Program-made: the position numbers and the translations under genes
In this document: positions 1 to 10,212 of the stretch, piece after piece
How the letters are laid out: every line of letters starts with the position of its first letter
Numbering within the stretch: position 1 is the first letter of the stretch
The notes under the pieces: generated by a model
The model's database searches: none
Told to the model about the DNA's origin: nothing
The model's input: only the letters and a program-made list of their open reading frames with translations
Origin: Chaenocephalus aceratus
Taxonomy: Eukaryota; Chordata; Actinopteri; Perciformes; Channichthyidae
Length of the DNA: 64,000 nucleotides
Assembly (NCBI GenBank): GCA_023974075.1
Contig: JAMFTG010000205.1
Location: forward strand, 107,001 to 171,000
Reading direction: 5' to 3'

Positions 1-123
1 CGCTCCACTCCTGAGTCCTTCAGAGCGTTGAATCCCAGGTCCAGAACTCTCAGATGGATGTTGGACTTCAGAGCTGAGGCCAGAGCAGAACAGCTGATCT
101 CTGACAAGCTGCAGCTCCACAGT
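1..123 (-). CDS. LRR exon of NLRC3-like gene, cut by window edge
   Basis: This is the 5' part of a leucine-rich-repeat exon of a fish NLRC3-like receptor. The acceptor AG lies just right of 123, after a pyrimidine-rich TTCTTTATTCAG. The reading frame gives the usual cysteine-containing LRR pattern ([18 protein letters not shown], then LKDSGVE). The exon continues past the left edge. Complete copies of the same exon at 3755-3925, 60207-60377 and 62574-62744 are each 171 nt, so each adds about two repeats without changing phase. LRRs of NLRs form the ligand-sensing or autoinhibitory C-terminal solenoid. No stop is visible in the part present. It is probably a 3' exon of the gene whose NACHT exon is at 5251-7077. 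Confidence 0.8.
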
Positions 124-615
124 CTGAATAAAGAAAACATGATGTAAGTTTAGAAAACAAAGTTCCTGTTAGAAATAACTCCAGGTTTAATAATGTGATC
201 AGAGTCAACAGGGTTTGAATTAGGGAAGGGAATGATCCATCGAATATTCTAAAGGATTCAGGTATTGGAATATGAGTTATGAACATCTGTATTGTAATGA
301 TTATTGTTTCTATGGGAGGGGTGCCTAAGTTGGTTTCATATTATCAAATGGATTAATTAAATGTTTACGACCGTGCCATTTTAAATATCTTAAGAAAAAT
401 ATCAACAACAAAAAAACACGTGTAACGTTGCCAGGGCTCAGCCCAGAGGACGATGCTCTGACGGCATCACCCTCGCACATTTCCCACATGTTTACAAAAA
501 ACTATTTATATGTTGAAACTTTTCTCGTTCTTAATATAGACTTTATTTAAGATCCATATGAGTTGACTTTCATTCACAATAGATCTCTGTGACCGGATAG
601 AGTTTTCGGCTTAGG

Positions 616-618
<3 letters not shown>

Positions 619-654
<36 letters not shown>
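619..654. repeat. (GT)n microsatellite in LRR intron
   Basis: About 18 GT units. The equivalent intron positions at 60886-61465 and 63255-63338 hold much longer tracts, so this is one locus that expanded differently in three duplicated units. Confidence 0.95.
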
Positions 655-655
<1 letters not shown>

Positions 656-1176
656 TGCAGTGAGTCATACTTCTGGCTCTACTCGTGCAGCTCTTCAAAT
701 GAACTGAGATCTCCACACAAATGATCTTCAGCAAGTGTGCAGAGCAACGTTGATTTAAAATAGTCATTTGAAGGTTGGATATTTGGAAACCTTTTGTTTA
801 TATATTAATAATTTAATATAAACCCTCGCACCTCCACGGAGAGCCCCCCCACATATCAAACACCAACTTAACCCCTGAACGATACTCTCTAACGGAGAGT
901 CCTACACCACAAACAAAGATGTGTTTATTATAAAAAAAGATATCTTTTTGTTTACAGCATCTCCTCTGACTCCTGGAGCTCAGAGGGAGTCTGTTATATC
1001 TCATCTCAGCTCTAAAGGTTGCCTTTCTGGTGGGTCAGGTACAACTGGCAGAAAGGGGAGGAGCACCAAGATTGGTCCATAACCAAAGGTGAATAACTTC
1101 AATACGCCATCACATCCCAGAGCACACCGTGGTAGGCTCTGTGGGAGGCATGGTTCCCTTACTCTGCCCTCTGACC

Positions 1177-3155
1177 CAGGCCCGGCTCCAGGATGAAATT
1201 ACTGAGGGGGCTGTTCAAAAATCCGATGGGGCGATTTTTTTTCACAACAACGAAAAATACTGGCAATGTAATGAATTGACACACCGAACCTTTTTCCTTC
1301 TCACTGCTCTACAATCTCTTTGCTTCTTTATTTTTATTCCGGATTTACCCCTCTCATTCTGTTCCTCTGATCTTTAATAATACAGTAGATAGTAGATAGA
1401 GAGATGGCTGCACTTTGGTTAACAGACTAACTTTGATTTCCTCAATTTGTAAATGGACAGGCTCTGTAATTATACCATAACCTTTTCTCATCTATCTCTT
1501 AACTCGTCTTCCGATACAGATTTACTTACCTCTAGTCAGGATTAAAGAAACATTAATCTGGTTGATTTTTTATTTTCAGGATTGAATGTTCAAATCAAGA
1601 CCTAAAACCTGGCATTTCATAAGAAAGTGACTAATATATAAACCAAGTGTAATATTGGATCAAATACTGCACCAAATGGACAGGACACAGATTACAATTA
1701 AAATAAAGTCCCCTGGCCGGGTCTGCTCTCTGTTCCGAGAATAACCACTAAACATGGAAAAGCAGCTTTGAGTTATTATGCCCCAACAATTTGGAACAAA
1801 CTGCCCAAATCGTGCACGTCCGCTGAAACAATTCCTATTTTTAAATCCAGATTAAAAACGCACCTATTTGCCGCTGCTTTTAATTGAGCTGCCCATACTC
1901 ACACTACAGTATGCCTTTTTAGTCGTGTATTCTGTACCTGCTGTGTTCATTTATTTCATTACCTTTGCTTATTATGCCTGTTTTTAAATGCCTTTTTAAT
2001 AATGTATTTGTGCTGTATTTGTTCTTAAATGTTGTTTGCTTTTAATCTGTAAAGCACTTTGAATCGCCACGTGCTGAAAAGTGCTATATAAATAAAATTG
2101 CCTTGCCTTGGTTTGTCTCTGGAGTCTAACTGCCGTGAGAAATATCAAATCAATGTTCCAAAATCCGTCACTAGATGTCGCTCATTGTACCAATACGGTT
2201 GATATAATACATAACATATTATTACTATAGTGAAAGGGCTCGCTTTGGCAAAAACCTGATCCATACAGGCAGCCCTAAATAATAACAAGTAACCATCATG
2301 TGTGGTGCTATCTGTAGTTGTCTGTCTTATCTTGTGTTGATGTCGTATTGTTTTCACCTGGGCCGGCCCTTGGCATAGGCAGTACAGGCGAATGCTAAGG
2401 GCTAAGGGCATCAACCCATCGGGGCGCCGGAAATTGGGGAGAAAAATTACATCATGTATTTTTTAGCTGCCCGGATTATAACAGACAAAGACTCATTCTG
2501 AAAACTGCACTGGAACAACATAACATCAAGGACATGGATTTCAAGTCAATACACGAAAGTAAATCAAGAAATGAAGTAAAAAAGCTGATCTTCAAGTTCC
2601 TCAAAAACACTGGTCTGAGGACAAGGACTTAATATAAACATTTAATAAATCAACAGTAGGTGGCGATATATGCTCCAAGTGGAAGCGATTCGCCATTAAA
2701 GAAAAAATAAGTAGTAGAAGAAGAAATAGCTAACGCTACCAACAGGCACAACACTGTTACTCTGTTTTACTGACATATAACATTTGATTTCACCTTGCTC
2801 TATTTTTTTAACGCACGTTCAAAAACGAGAACATTTTCGGGAGTTTCAACCGGGTACCAGCCACGGAAAACGGGGACGTTTTGGTCACCCACCCGACTGT
2901 GTTTACAGCTAGCACACACGCTAACATTAAGACTAAGCTCACTTGGGGTTGAGGCTTTTTTACACGTTGCTCGACCCACACATCTGATCTAAACATAGTA
3001 ACGTGTGTTGGGGCAAGTAATTATTTAAACTTATTTAATAATTGTGACATTAATTATTGTACTTTTTGATGGATGAACGATGCTCAAAGTGAGGGGGCAA
3101 GGAATACAACTGAGGGGGCAATGCCCCCTTTTGCCCCCTCGTGGCGCCGGGCCTG
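1177..3155. mobile_element. hAT-type DNA transposon with nested LINE fragment
   Basis: The left end begins CAGGCCCGGC and the right end finishes GCCGGGCCTG, an inverted match. Flanks are CTCTGACC (1169-1176) and CTCTGACT (3156-3163), an 8-bp duplication with one mismatch. The homologous intron at 61974-61981 has a single CTCTGACT and no element, which is an empty site. No transposase ORF is visible, so it is non-autonomous. A second copy starts at 63861 in the corresponding intron and runs off the right edge. An L2-type LINE 3' end lies inside at 1690-2110. Confidence 0.85.
1690..2110 (+). mobile_element. L2-type LINE 3' end, nested
   Basis: Plus-strand translation gives the terminal residues of an L2-clade reverse transcriptase protein (APTIWNKLP, then FKSRLKTHLFAAAFN and a stop), closely resembling the end of the LINE at 52640-53785. 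It is followed by a 3' UTR containing GTGCTATATAAATAAA, typical of fish L2 tails. It is 5'-truncated and dead. Confidence 0.75.
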
Positions 3156-3163
3156 CTCTGACT

Positions 3164-3754
3164 GCAGAGCAGAGGAAGTCCTTCTCTGGGGATGGACCCA
3201 TGCATTTGAGGAGAACATCATTTGACTAGATGTTATGTTTGCGTGATTATTCATACTGGATAGAAAGACATATGTCGGAGGAGAGTTAGCTCGTCTGTTT
3301 CTCTTGTGATCCTGATGTTCATATTTTTAAAGTCAGCATTGCTCAAATTAACAATTGTGTGAAAACTAAAGGATAAAGAACAAAAACCAGAGGAAGCCAG
3401 GCCAGCTGTTTCCCCATCTGTTTGCTGAGTCAAGCTAACCAGCTGCTCATGGTAGCATGATGACATCCAGATGTGATGACATACCAGCCATTAGTCTACA
3501 AACTAAAAACATCACATACAAAACATTAAAATAAAGAACAGACTGCCTTTCCCTCTCTTCAGTAAACCCCACATGTCTGTCAGAGAGGAGATACTAAAGT
3601 GAGGCTTTGCGTTTCCAGCTGGCCTTCTCTAGTTGATGGAAGAATGGAAGAGCCTGCAGGCAGTGGGTAACATCACTGATCTGTTCCCCAGTGAGAGAAA
3701 CTCCTCCCTGAGTTTCATACAATACTGCTGACCCAGCAGAGACCCCTCACTGAC
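3164..3754. other. Intron segment, duplicated at 61.98-62.57 kb
   Basis: Nearly identical to 61982-62573. It contains a 71-codon minus-strand ORF (3251-3466) that is preserved in the other copy only because the DNA is duplicated. No gene is supported. The stretch 3540-3720 next to the LRR donor may be 3' UTR if transcripts read through the donor. Confidence 0.5.
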
Positions 3755-3925
3755 CTGAGGGTCTGCAGTCTGCAGGCTGGACTCTCCAGAAGATCTCTCA
3801 GACGCTCCACTCCTGAGTCCTTCAGAGCGTTGAATCCCAGGTTCAGATCTCTCAGATGGATGTTGGACTTCAGAGCTGAGGCCAGAGCAGAACAGCTGAT
3901 CTCTGACAAGCTGCAGTTCATCAGA
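3755..3925 (-). CDS. LRR exon of NLRC3-like gene
   Basis: A 171-nt exon with an acceptor TTCTTTATTCAG to its right and a donor CTCAG/GTCAGTG to its left. It encodes about two LRRs: [20 protein letters not shown], then [19 protein letters not shown], then CRLQTLR at the border. It is open throughout and multiple-of-three in length, as is usual for fish NLRC3-like LRR exons. It sits downstream of the broken exon 4322-4496 in the same transcript. If the donor is skipped the frame runs 13 more codons to a stop at 3715, so it could also serve as a terminal exon. Confidence 0.85.
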
Positions 3926-4321
3926 CTGAATAAAGAAAACATGATGTAAGTTTAGAAAACAAAGTTCCTGTTAGAAATAACTCCAGGTTTAATAATGTGA
4001 TCAGAGTCAACAGGGTTTGAATGTCAGAGATGATGCAGAAACAATCCTCTGAGGATCTGGAACTCTACTTTGATCAGATGTCTCTCAGCTCCTTCCTCTC
4101 CCTCACAGCTCCTCAGGACTGACAGCATCTCCACTGACTCCTGGAGCTCAGAGCGAGTCTGTGGAAGCTGACTCTCTCCCTCACACGTTCACCTCTCTCT
4201 GTTACTCTGATCAATATGCAGTCATTAGCAAAGTGGACAAAAGAACAATAATATTCTATTTGTTCTTTCAGTAAATCCTAAACACAAACAGATCTGTATG
4301 AACTGCAGTCAGTGAGCTGAC

Positions 4322-4496
4322 CTGAGGGCCTCCAGTCTGCAGGCTGGACTCTTCAGTGCAGAACTCAGACGCTCCACTCCTGAGTCCTTCAGAGCGTTCT
4401 CATCTCAGGTCCAGATCTCTCAGGTGGGAGGGGTCAGACTTCAGAGCTAAGGCCACGACTTCACAGTCAGTCTCTGAGAGTCCACAGCGAGTGAGT
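4322..4496 (-). pseudogene. Frameshifted LRR exon of NLRC3-like gene
   Basis: The acceptor (TTATAG) and donor (CTCAG/GTCAGC) are good, and translation starts as a normal LRR ([20 protein letters not shown], then LRDLDLR). The exon is 175 nt, where a length divisible by three is expected. After DLR the frame meets TGA at about 4400; one base later the sequence resumes as [11 protein letters not shown]. The simplest reading is a 1-nt insertion next to the LxLxxN asparagine. Any mRNA that includes this exon would terminate here. Together with the NACHT-exon frameshift this argues that the gene copy is dead, unless the assembly is wrong at both sites. Confidence 0.8.
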
Positions 4497-5250
4497 CTAT
4501 AATAACACATAAATTACAACATGTGTTAAAAAGAGAAAACATTACATTAAACTCAAGCATTTGATGAAAACATGTTTGACATGTTCTGATAGACATTTGC
4601 TGTCAGTCCATTTCATGTGATGTGTGACAGTAGAGTGTAATGAGTGTGATCTGATCACACGGCTGTGCTCCTGCTGTCACTGGCTGTTACCAAAGCAACA
4701 GGAACATTAAATAAATCACAGTCAGAGATGTGCATGTGTAAATGTGGACGTGGAGGATGGAGGGTGCTTTGGCTTCTCTGAGCATCTGAACATGTACTGC
4801 GCACACAAACACAGTTAACAAAGCAATAGCGTTTCAACATGTTCCACTGAATCCCATCACATGTTCCCAGAACATCAGCACGAAGACGTGACTCTGGTAT
4901 CGGTGGGACACGATGTAGATCTTATTTTAAACTCCAACACATTGTGATAAAAGTCTTAATGATAAAGAAACTAGAAAGTAATGAGTGCTTTCTGTGGTAA
5001 CTGAGTCCTGTGTGTGGAGTGGTCACCGGCTGAGAAGCCTCCAGAGTCCTTCATGTGGTGACATGTCGCCTCCTTCACTCCACATGAAGAGAGGAACGCT
5101 TCAGTTTAACTAGTATTATAAATAAATGGAAGAACAGTGATGGTTTATTTTGCTCTCAGTATTTAAACAGCAGAAATGTTATCGTGTTCATTTGAATAAT
5201 GAAACTCCTGATCCTCATTAGTCTATAAAGTGAATCCCATCTGGACTCAC
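4497..5250. other. Intron between NACHT and LRR exons
   Basis: Unique-looking intronic sequence bounded by the donor at 5250 and the acceptor at 4497. I see no gene, repeat array or mobile-element end in it. Confidence 0.6.
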
Positions 5251-7077
5251 GTGGCCTTCCTGCAGTTCCTCACAGCTGGGAGCAGTCTCCGTCGTCCCTC
5301 CTCTGATGTGTTGTACTGACTCAGGTCCAACTCCTCCAGAACCTCCTCTGACATCTGCAGCATGTAGGCCAGAGCAGAGCAGTGGATCACAGAGAGTCTC
5401 TCCTCTGATCTGTCCCCTGACTTCAGGAACTCTGTGATCTCCTGATGTACTGAGTGGTCCTTCATCTCTGTCAGGCAGTGGAAGATGTTGATGCTCCTGT
5501 CCGGAGAGATTTCACCACTGCTCATCTCCTTCAGGTTCTTGATGGCTCTCCGGATGTCTGAGCGACCCAGCTGGCCTCTGAAGAGTCTCCGGATGGTTTC
5601 TGGTCTGTTGTCTGTGGGACCCAGCAGGCCTCCTAACAGACTCCGGTTGGACTCCAGAGAGAGGCCGTGGAGGAAGCGGACAAACAGGTCCAGGTGGCCA
5701 TTTTCACTTCTGAGGGATTCCTCCATGGCTCCCTTCAGGAAGACATCCAGGGATGGGTAATCCTGATCTCTCTTCAGGAAGTCCTTCAGTACCACTGTCT
5801 TCCTGTTGGAGTAACAGTGGAACACGTAGACTGCAGCCAGGAACTCCTGAATGCTCAGATGAACAAAGCAGTAGACTGTTTTCTGGAACCTCACACTCTC
5901 TCTTTTGAAGATCTCTGTACAAACTCCTGAGTGCACCAAGGCCTCGGTGACACCAAGACCACAGCGCTGCAGGTCTTCTTGGTAGAACATGATGTCTCCT
6001 TTCTCCAGATGTTCAAACGCCAGCCTCCCCAGCTTCAGAAGAAGCTCCCTGTCAGCTCCGTCAGCTGCTGGGGACTCGTCTCATGTCCCTCTTCATACTT
6101 CTGCTTCTTCCTCTTGGTCTGGACCAGCAGGAAGTGTGAGTACATGTCAGTGAGGGTCTTGGGCAGCTCCCCTCTCTGGTCTGTAGTCAGCATGTGGTCC
6201 AGAACTGCAGCAGTGATCCAGCAGAAGACTGGGATCATGCACATGATGTGGAGGCTCCTGCAGCTCTTGATGTGAGAGATGATTCTGCTGGACAGGCCTT
6301 CATCACTCGATCTCCTCCTGAAGTACTCCTCCTTCTGGGCGTCAGTGAAGCCTCGTACTTCTGTCACCCTGTCCACACACTCAGGAGGGATCTGATTGGC
6401 CGCTGCAGGTCTGGAAGTTATCCAGACGAGAGCCGAGGGAAGCAGCTTCCCCCTGATGAGGTTAGTCAGCAGCACGTTGACTGAGGACGGCCGAGAGACC
6501 TCAGACACAACCTCACTGTTTCTGAAGTCCAGAGAAAGTCTGCTTTCATCCAGGCCGTCAAAGATGAGCAGCACTTTGCAGACAGCCAGCTGCTCTGCTG
6601 TGACCTTCTGTAAGGTCGGATGGAAGACATGGAGCAGCCTGAGAAGACTGTACTGCTCAGCTTTGATCAGGTTCAGCTCCCTGAAGGAGAGCGGGATCAC
6701 CAGACTCACATCCTGGTTTCCCAAACCCTCGGCCCAGTCCAGAGTGAACTTCTGCACCGAGAAGGTTTTTCCAACGCCAGCGACTCCGTTGGTCAGGACC
6801 GCTCTGATGGGAGTCTGCTGGTCCGGTGAGGCTTTAAAGATGTCCCTGCACTTGATTGGAGTGTCATGGAGGGGCTTCTTCTTGGAAGCCGTCTCCAGCT
6901 GCCTCACCTCATGCTGGGTATTAACCTCTTCACTCTGGCCTCGTGTGATGTAGAGCTCAGTGTAGATGCTGTTGAGGAGGAGGGTTTCACTTTGACCAGT
7001 TCCTTCAGTCACACGTTCACATCTCCTCCTCAGACTGAGCCTGTGTTCATCTAGAACCTCCTGCAGACCACTCTCTG
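5251..7077 (-). pseudogene. FISNA-NACHT exon of NLRC3-like receptor, frameshifted
   Basis: This is the large central exon of a fish NLR. Reading leftward from the acceptor CTTCCAG at 7078, it opens with a FISNA segment ([24 protein letters not shown]). Next comes a NACHT ATPase domain: Walker A GVAGVGKT at about 6764-6787, Walker [11 protein letters not shown] at about 6545-6580, then the winged-helix part with [16 protein letters not shown] near 5850. It ends at donor GCCAC/GTGAGT (5250). NACHT binds ATP and drives oligomerisation in cytosolic immune sensing. The frame breaks near 6057: upstream it runs QQLTE then off-frame to a stop, and downstream it resumes [14 protein letters not shown]. 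The pattern fits loss of one G from GAGGCTGAC. No other break is seen over 1.8 kb, so the mutation is recent or is an assembly error. Confidence 0.88.
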
Positions 7078-7230
7078 CTGGAAGAGAAGGAGACAGGAGA
7101 GAATGAGGAACATGCTCTGATTAAAAACAGAGTTTGAATGTTTTATAAACAGCTGACTGTCTCTGCTCTACAACAGTATACAAATGAACCAGGAAGAGGA
7201 ATGAAGCGCTGCATGAGTTCGGCCTCTTAC

Positions 7231-7274
7231 CTCGTGCAGTTCCGGTCTGCCTGGCAGGACTCCTGCTCTTCCCT
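7231..7274 (-). CDS. Linker exon 3 of NLRC3-like gene
   Basis: A 44-nt exon between ATCTCCACAG and donor GAG/GTAAGAG. Its phase (2 in, 1 out) joins the start-codon exon to the FISNA-NACHT exon without a stop, giving EGKSRSPARQTGTAR. Fish NLRC3-like genes usually carry such a short basic linker exon before FISNA. A 47-nt exon at 59745-59791 has the same phases and looks like its homologue. Assignment rests on splice sites and phase, not on strong protein identity. Confidence 0.65.
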
Positions 7275-7541
7275 CTGTGGAGATGAACACATCCTTTATA
7301 GCACTCTACATTAGTGGAGCTGATCCTCACCAATGGGCAGAGCGTCACTTTACACTCAAGATGAAATGTTTCACGCTACACGAATACGCAGGTGACACGA
7401 ATTTCACATCTTCACTTCCTGTGTGTTGCATTGACTCTACATGTAATCTCACAAAACTCTGTTATATATATTTTTTTGTTTTGTTTAGTTTTTGTCTGTC
7501 CTTGTTTGTCTACCCTCCCTCACACTGTAAAGCGTCTTTGA

Positions 7542-7575
<34 letters not shown>

Positions 7576-7836
7576 CTGCTAATGCCAAACACAACCAGCT
7601 CACCAGGTTATCACTATTACTAATAAACATCTTAATAATACATAAACATGCCCAAGTAGTGAATAATGTTTTCAACTATTAGTTTTTAGTTAGTATTTCT
7701 CAATATTTGTTCCATTTAAAACCATGTTATGCCACAGATGCAATGATACTATGATTGCATATTGAAATATCCTTAATATATCAGGTTGTATAAAAGCTGA
7801 ATCCTCTTCAGGTCAGTTTACAGCAGAAACTCTTAC
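7275..7836. other. Intron 2 of NLRC3-like gene
   Basis: Contains a LINE/SINE-type 3' tail (about 7500-7535) ending in an (ATT)n run at 7540-7572. From about 7577 rightward it duplicates 8870 onward. No coding sequence. Confidence 0.55.
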
Positions 7837-7971
7837 TCTGTGTCTGAGGGTCCAGGGTCAGTTCTGAAGCTTAGAGGTTGCCCTCTAGACCGGTCACTCT
7901 TCAGAGACAGCCAGCTGGAGACTGAAGGTGTGTCCTCTTCCTCATCTTTTGAATCACTCATCTTCTCCAGT
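7837..7971 (-). CDS. Start-codon exon of NLRC3-like gene, proximal copy
   Basis: Contains the initiator ATG at 7961 and encodes MSDSKDEEEDTPSVSSWLSL, then KSDRSRGQP and GPSDTE. This acidic N-terminal exon is characteristic of fish NLRC3-like proteins, where a DxxxxxSxxSLKSDRS motif is recurrent. Acceptor CTCTCAG precedes 7971 and donor ACAGA/GTAAGAG follows 7837. It leaves phase 2, which matches exon 3. A near-identical exon lies at 9139-9273 in a direct duplication. Either could be used, or both could be included: 135 nt is divisible by three, but the acceptor side carries untranslated bases before the ATG. Confidence 0.8.
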
Positions 7972-7982
7972 CTGAGAGAGAT

Positions 7983-8017
7983 ACACACACACACACACAC
8001 ACACACCACACACACAC
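7983..8017. repeat. (CA)n microsatellite at the exon 2 acceptor
   Basis: A CA tract that reads as GT on the coding strand, immediately upstream of the acceptor. The duplicate exon has its own tract at 9288-9309. Confidence 0.9.
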
Positions 8018-8157
8018 ATTATAATAACATGCTTTTTTCAATCCAAACCATCATAGTAATAAACTTGGTTAAAGACATCAAATCAGTCAGACTTCAGACA
8101 GGCCTCCATTTTGACTGCGCTGTCACATGTTATCTAATTTATTATTATTATATCTGC

Positions 8158-8868
8158 TAGGGGGGGAAATCACCAGGCTCCCCACGATACGATACTATTG
8201 CAATACTACGATATGCTAAGTATTGCGATACGATATATTGCAAATCACATGGGTCGTATCCGTGTCCGTCTTCCCTTCCTGGTTAAAACATGTATTTGCA
8301 ATATGAATAGTTTATGTAAATAACTCAATGTGTGTTATTAGAACCTGAAAAGGAGATGGCTTTGTTTTTGTTACTTTCATTGCAATTGTATTAGGGCTGC
8401 TCAATTCATCGTAATTACGATTATGGCTGGCAACGATTACAAAAACTACGTAATCTAAATAAAACGATTATTTTTTTATTATTATTACCTTTTTTTTTTT
8501 TCAGATACATTTTTTTTTTAATTGGTTTTTCAGTTGAATTAAACTCAAAGTTCAGGGTATTCAACTGTTAAAAACATACAGTTCACTTTTTTTTTCTCCA
8601 ATAAATTGATGTTTTCAAAGTAAATCGTTTTTAATAATCTTGATATCAATTATTGACCCAAATAATCGAGATTATGATTTTTGCCATAATCGAGCAGTCC
8701 TAAATTGTAAACATTATTTAACGTAACTTCTTGTTATATATACGACCATCTGTTGGATATGCTACAGTTTATATATTTGTTTAAATACTTGGCATCTGTG
8801 TATCGATACAATATCGCCACGCAAAGTATGGCGATACTATGCTGTATGGATTATTTCCCCCACCCCTA
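8158..8868. mobile_element. hAT MITE with perfect 8-bp TSD
   Basis: Ends TAGGGGGGGAAAT and, at the right, TTTCCCCCACCCCTA are inverted relatives. Flanking ATATCTGC at 8150-8157 and 8869-8876 is a perfect 8-bp duplication. The interior is rich in GATAC/GTATC motifs and has no ORF. A second, oppositely oriented member lies at 54405-54887. It sits between the two copies of the start-codon exon, at the junction of the duplication. Confidence 0.9.
8392..8702. mobile_element. Second hAT MITE nested inside the first
   Basis: Begins TAGGGCTGCTC and ends GAGCAGTCCTA. Flanks are AATTGTAT (8384-8391) and AATTGTAA (8703-8710). The sister element at 54405-54887 reads straight through this point (TCAATTGCAATGAAAGC), which is an empty site and confirms nesting. 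Confidence 0.85.
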
Positions 8869-9138
8869 ATATCTGCTAATGCCAAACACAACCAGCTCAC
8901 CAGGTTATCACTATTACTAATAAACATCTTAATAATACATAAACATGCCCAAGTAGTGAATAATTTTTTAGACGATATATTTAGTTTTTAGTTAGTATTT
9001 CTCAATATTTGTGCCATTTAAAACCATGTTATGCCACAGATGCAATGATACTATGATTGCATATTGAAATATCCTTAATATATCAGGTTGTATAAAAGCT
9101 GAATCCTCTTCAGGTCAGTTTACAGCAGAAACTCTTAC

Positions 9139-9273
9139 TCTGTGTCTGAGGGTCCAGGTTCATTTCTGAAGTTTAGAGGTTGCCCTCTAGACCGGTCACT
9201 CTTCAGAGACAGACAGCTGGAGACTGAAGATGTGTCCTCTTCCTCATCTTTTGAATCACTCATCTTCTCCAGT
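9139..9273 (-). CDS. Start-codon exon of NLRC3-like gene, distal copy
   Basis: A duplicate of 7837-7971 with its own ATG at 9263, acceptor CTCTCAG and donor ACAGA/GTAAGAG. It encodes MSDSKDEEEDTSSVSSCLSL, then KSDRSRGQPLNF. It is intact, and the changes are amino-acid substitutions only. It lies between the noncoding exon (9579-9660) and the proximal copy, so it is the nearer one to the promoter. If both were spliced in, the second would be read with its short 5' leader as coding. Alternative use seems more likely. Confidence 0.75.
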
Positions 9274-9578
9274 CTGAGAGATATACACCACACACACACA
9301 CACACACATTATAATAACACGCTTTTTTCAATCCAAACCATCGTAGTAATAAACTTGGTTAACAACATCAACTCAGTCAGACTTCAGACAGGCCTCCATT
9401 TTGTCTGCGCTGTCACATGTTCTGTAACTCTGACGGATCAGCAAACAGGAAATACAAAGAGTTTGCAGAAGTCTCATTGGACTCTAGGACGCTGCTTTTT
9501 AACAAAGAAGTTATGTTATCAGTCTGACAGAGTAAACAATGAATCTGTTAGAAAGCAGATCTTGGTGTTTACACTCAC

Positions 9579-9660
9579 CCCGTTGTTCTCCTTCTGCTCC
9601 GTGAGCTGTAAAATGGCGTCTGGCTGTCTGACTTAATTCCTTCACTGTAACACCTTCACC
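9579..9660 (-). other. Candidate noncoding first exon of NLRC3-like gene
   Basis: Ends at a strong donor CAACGGG/GTGAGTG (9578) and lies about 300 bp upstream of the distal start-codon exon. The right boundary is uncertain. The surrounding block is copied at 12180-12960 (donor intact, exon end 12382) and at 51424-52060, where the donor GT has become TT. Confidence 0.5.
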
Positions 9661-10212
9661 TGTCTGCAGCTCCACCCTTTGTGTTATAACCAGCCTTACC
9701 AGCTGAACCAGTTCACATCCAGGGACTCTGATCAGTGAGATAGAGATAGAGATAAAACAAGCTCAACAGAGTTATTGAAAACATGAATACCAGTGTGGAA
9801 ATAACCCAGCAAACATCCTGCATTCAAAACCTCACTGAAGTTCAAGTGTTGAGGTATTTGAGTACTCTAGTGTTAACTGTGCATTCAATTGTTCCCTATT
9901 ATATACATGTGTTTCTGGATTATTAACCCTGCTGCATTTATTGCATCTATTACTGTATTCTCCCAGAATATGAATGGACTTTTTTGTTATTGGCAACAAA
10001 ACAAATGTATTTCATTGATTTATGATTTCAAAGTTGTAGCCCACCATTTTGTTTATCTTCCATCACATGATAAACTCAAACTCTATATGTTTTCATTTCA
10101 CTATGGATTGAGTTTGTCCTTAGCGGTCTCTTCCTCCACCGTCACTACAGTACATATACACATATTACCTTTAGTCTGTGTTTCCAGTTCTTTCATTATT
10201 AGTTTTAGCTAA
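9661..10212. other. Presumed NLR promoter region
   Basis: Sequence upstream of the candidate first exon, shared with 12483-12790 and 51600-52060. I see no convincing TATA box. It ends where the minisatellite starts. Confidence 0.4.

Noticed and set aside
3251..3466. 71-codon ORF conserved at 62070-62285
   Set aside because: The conservation extends over the whole duplicated intron, so it is not evidence of selection on the ORF.
5485..6953. Several plus-strand ORFs across the NACHT exon
   Set aside because: Antisense shadows of the FISNA-NACHT coding sequence; no homology of their own.
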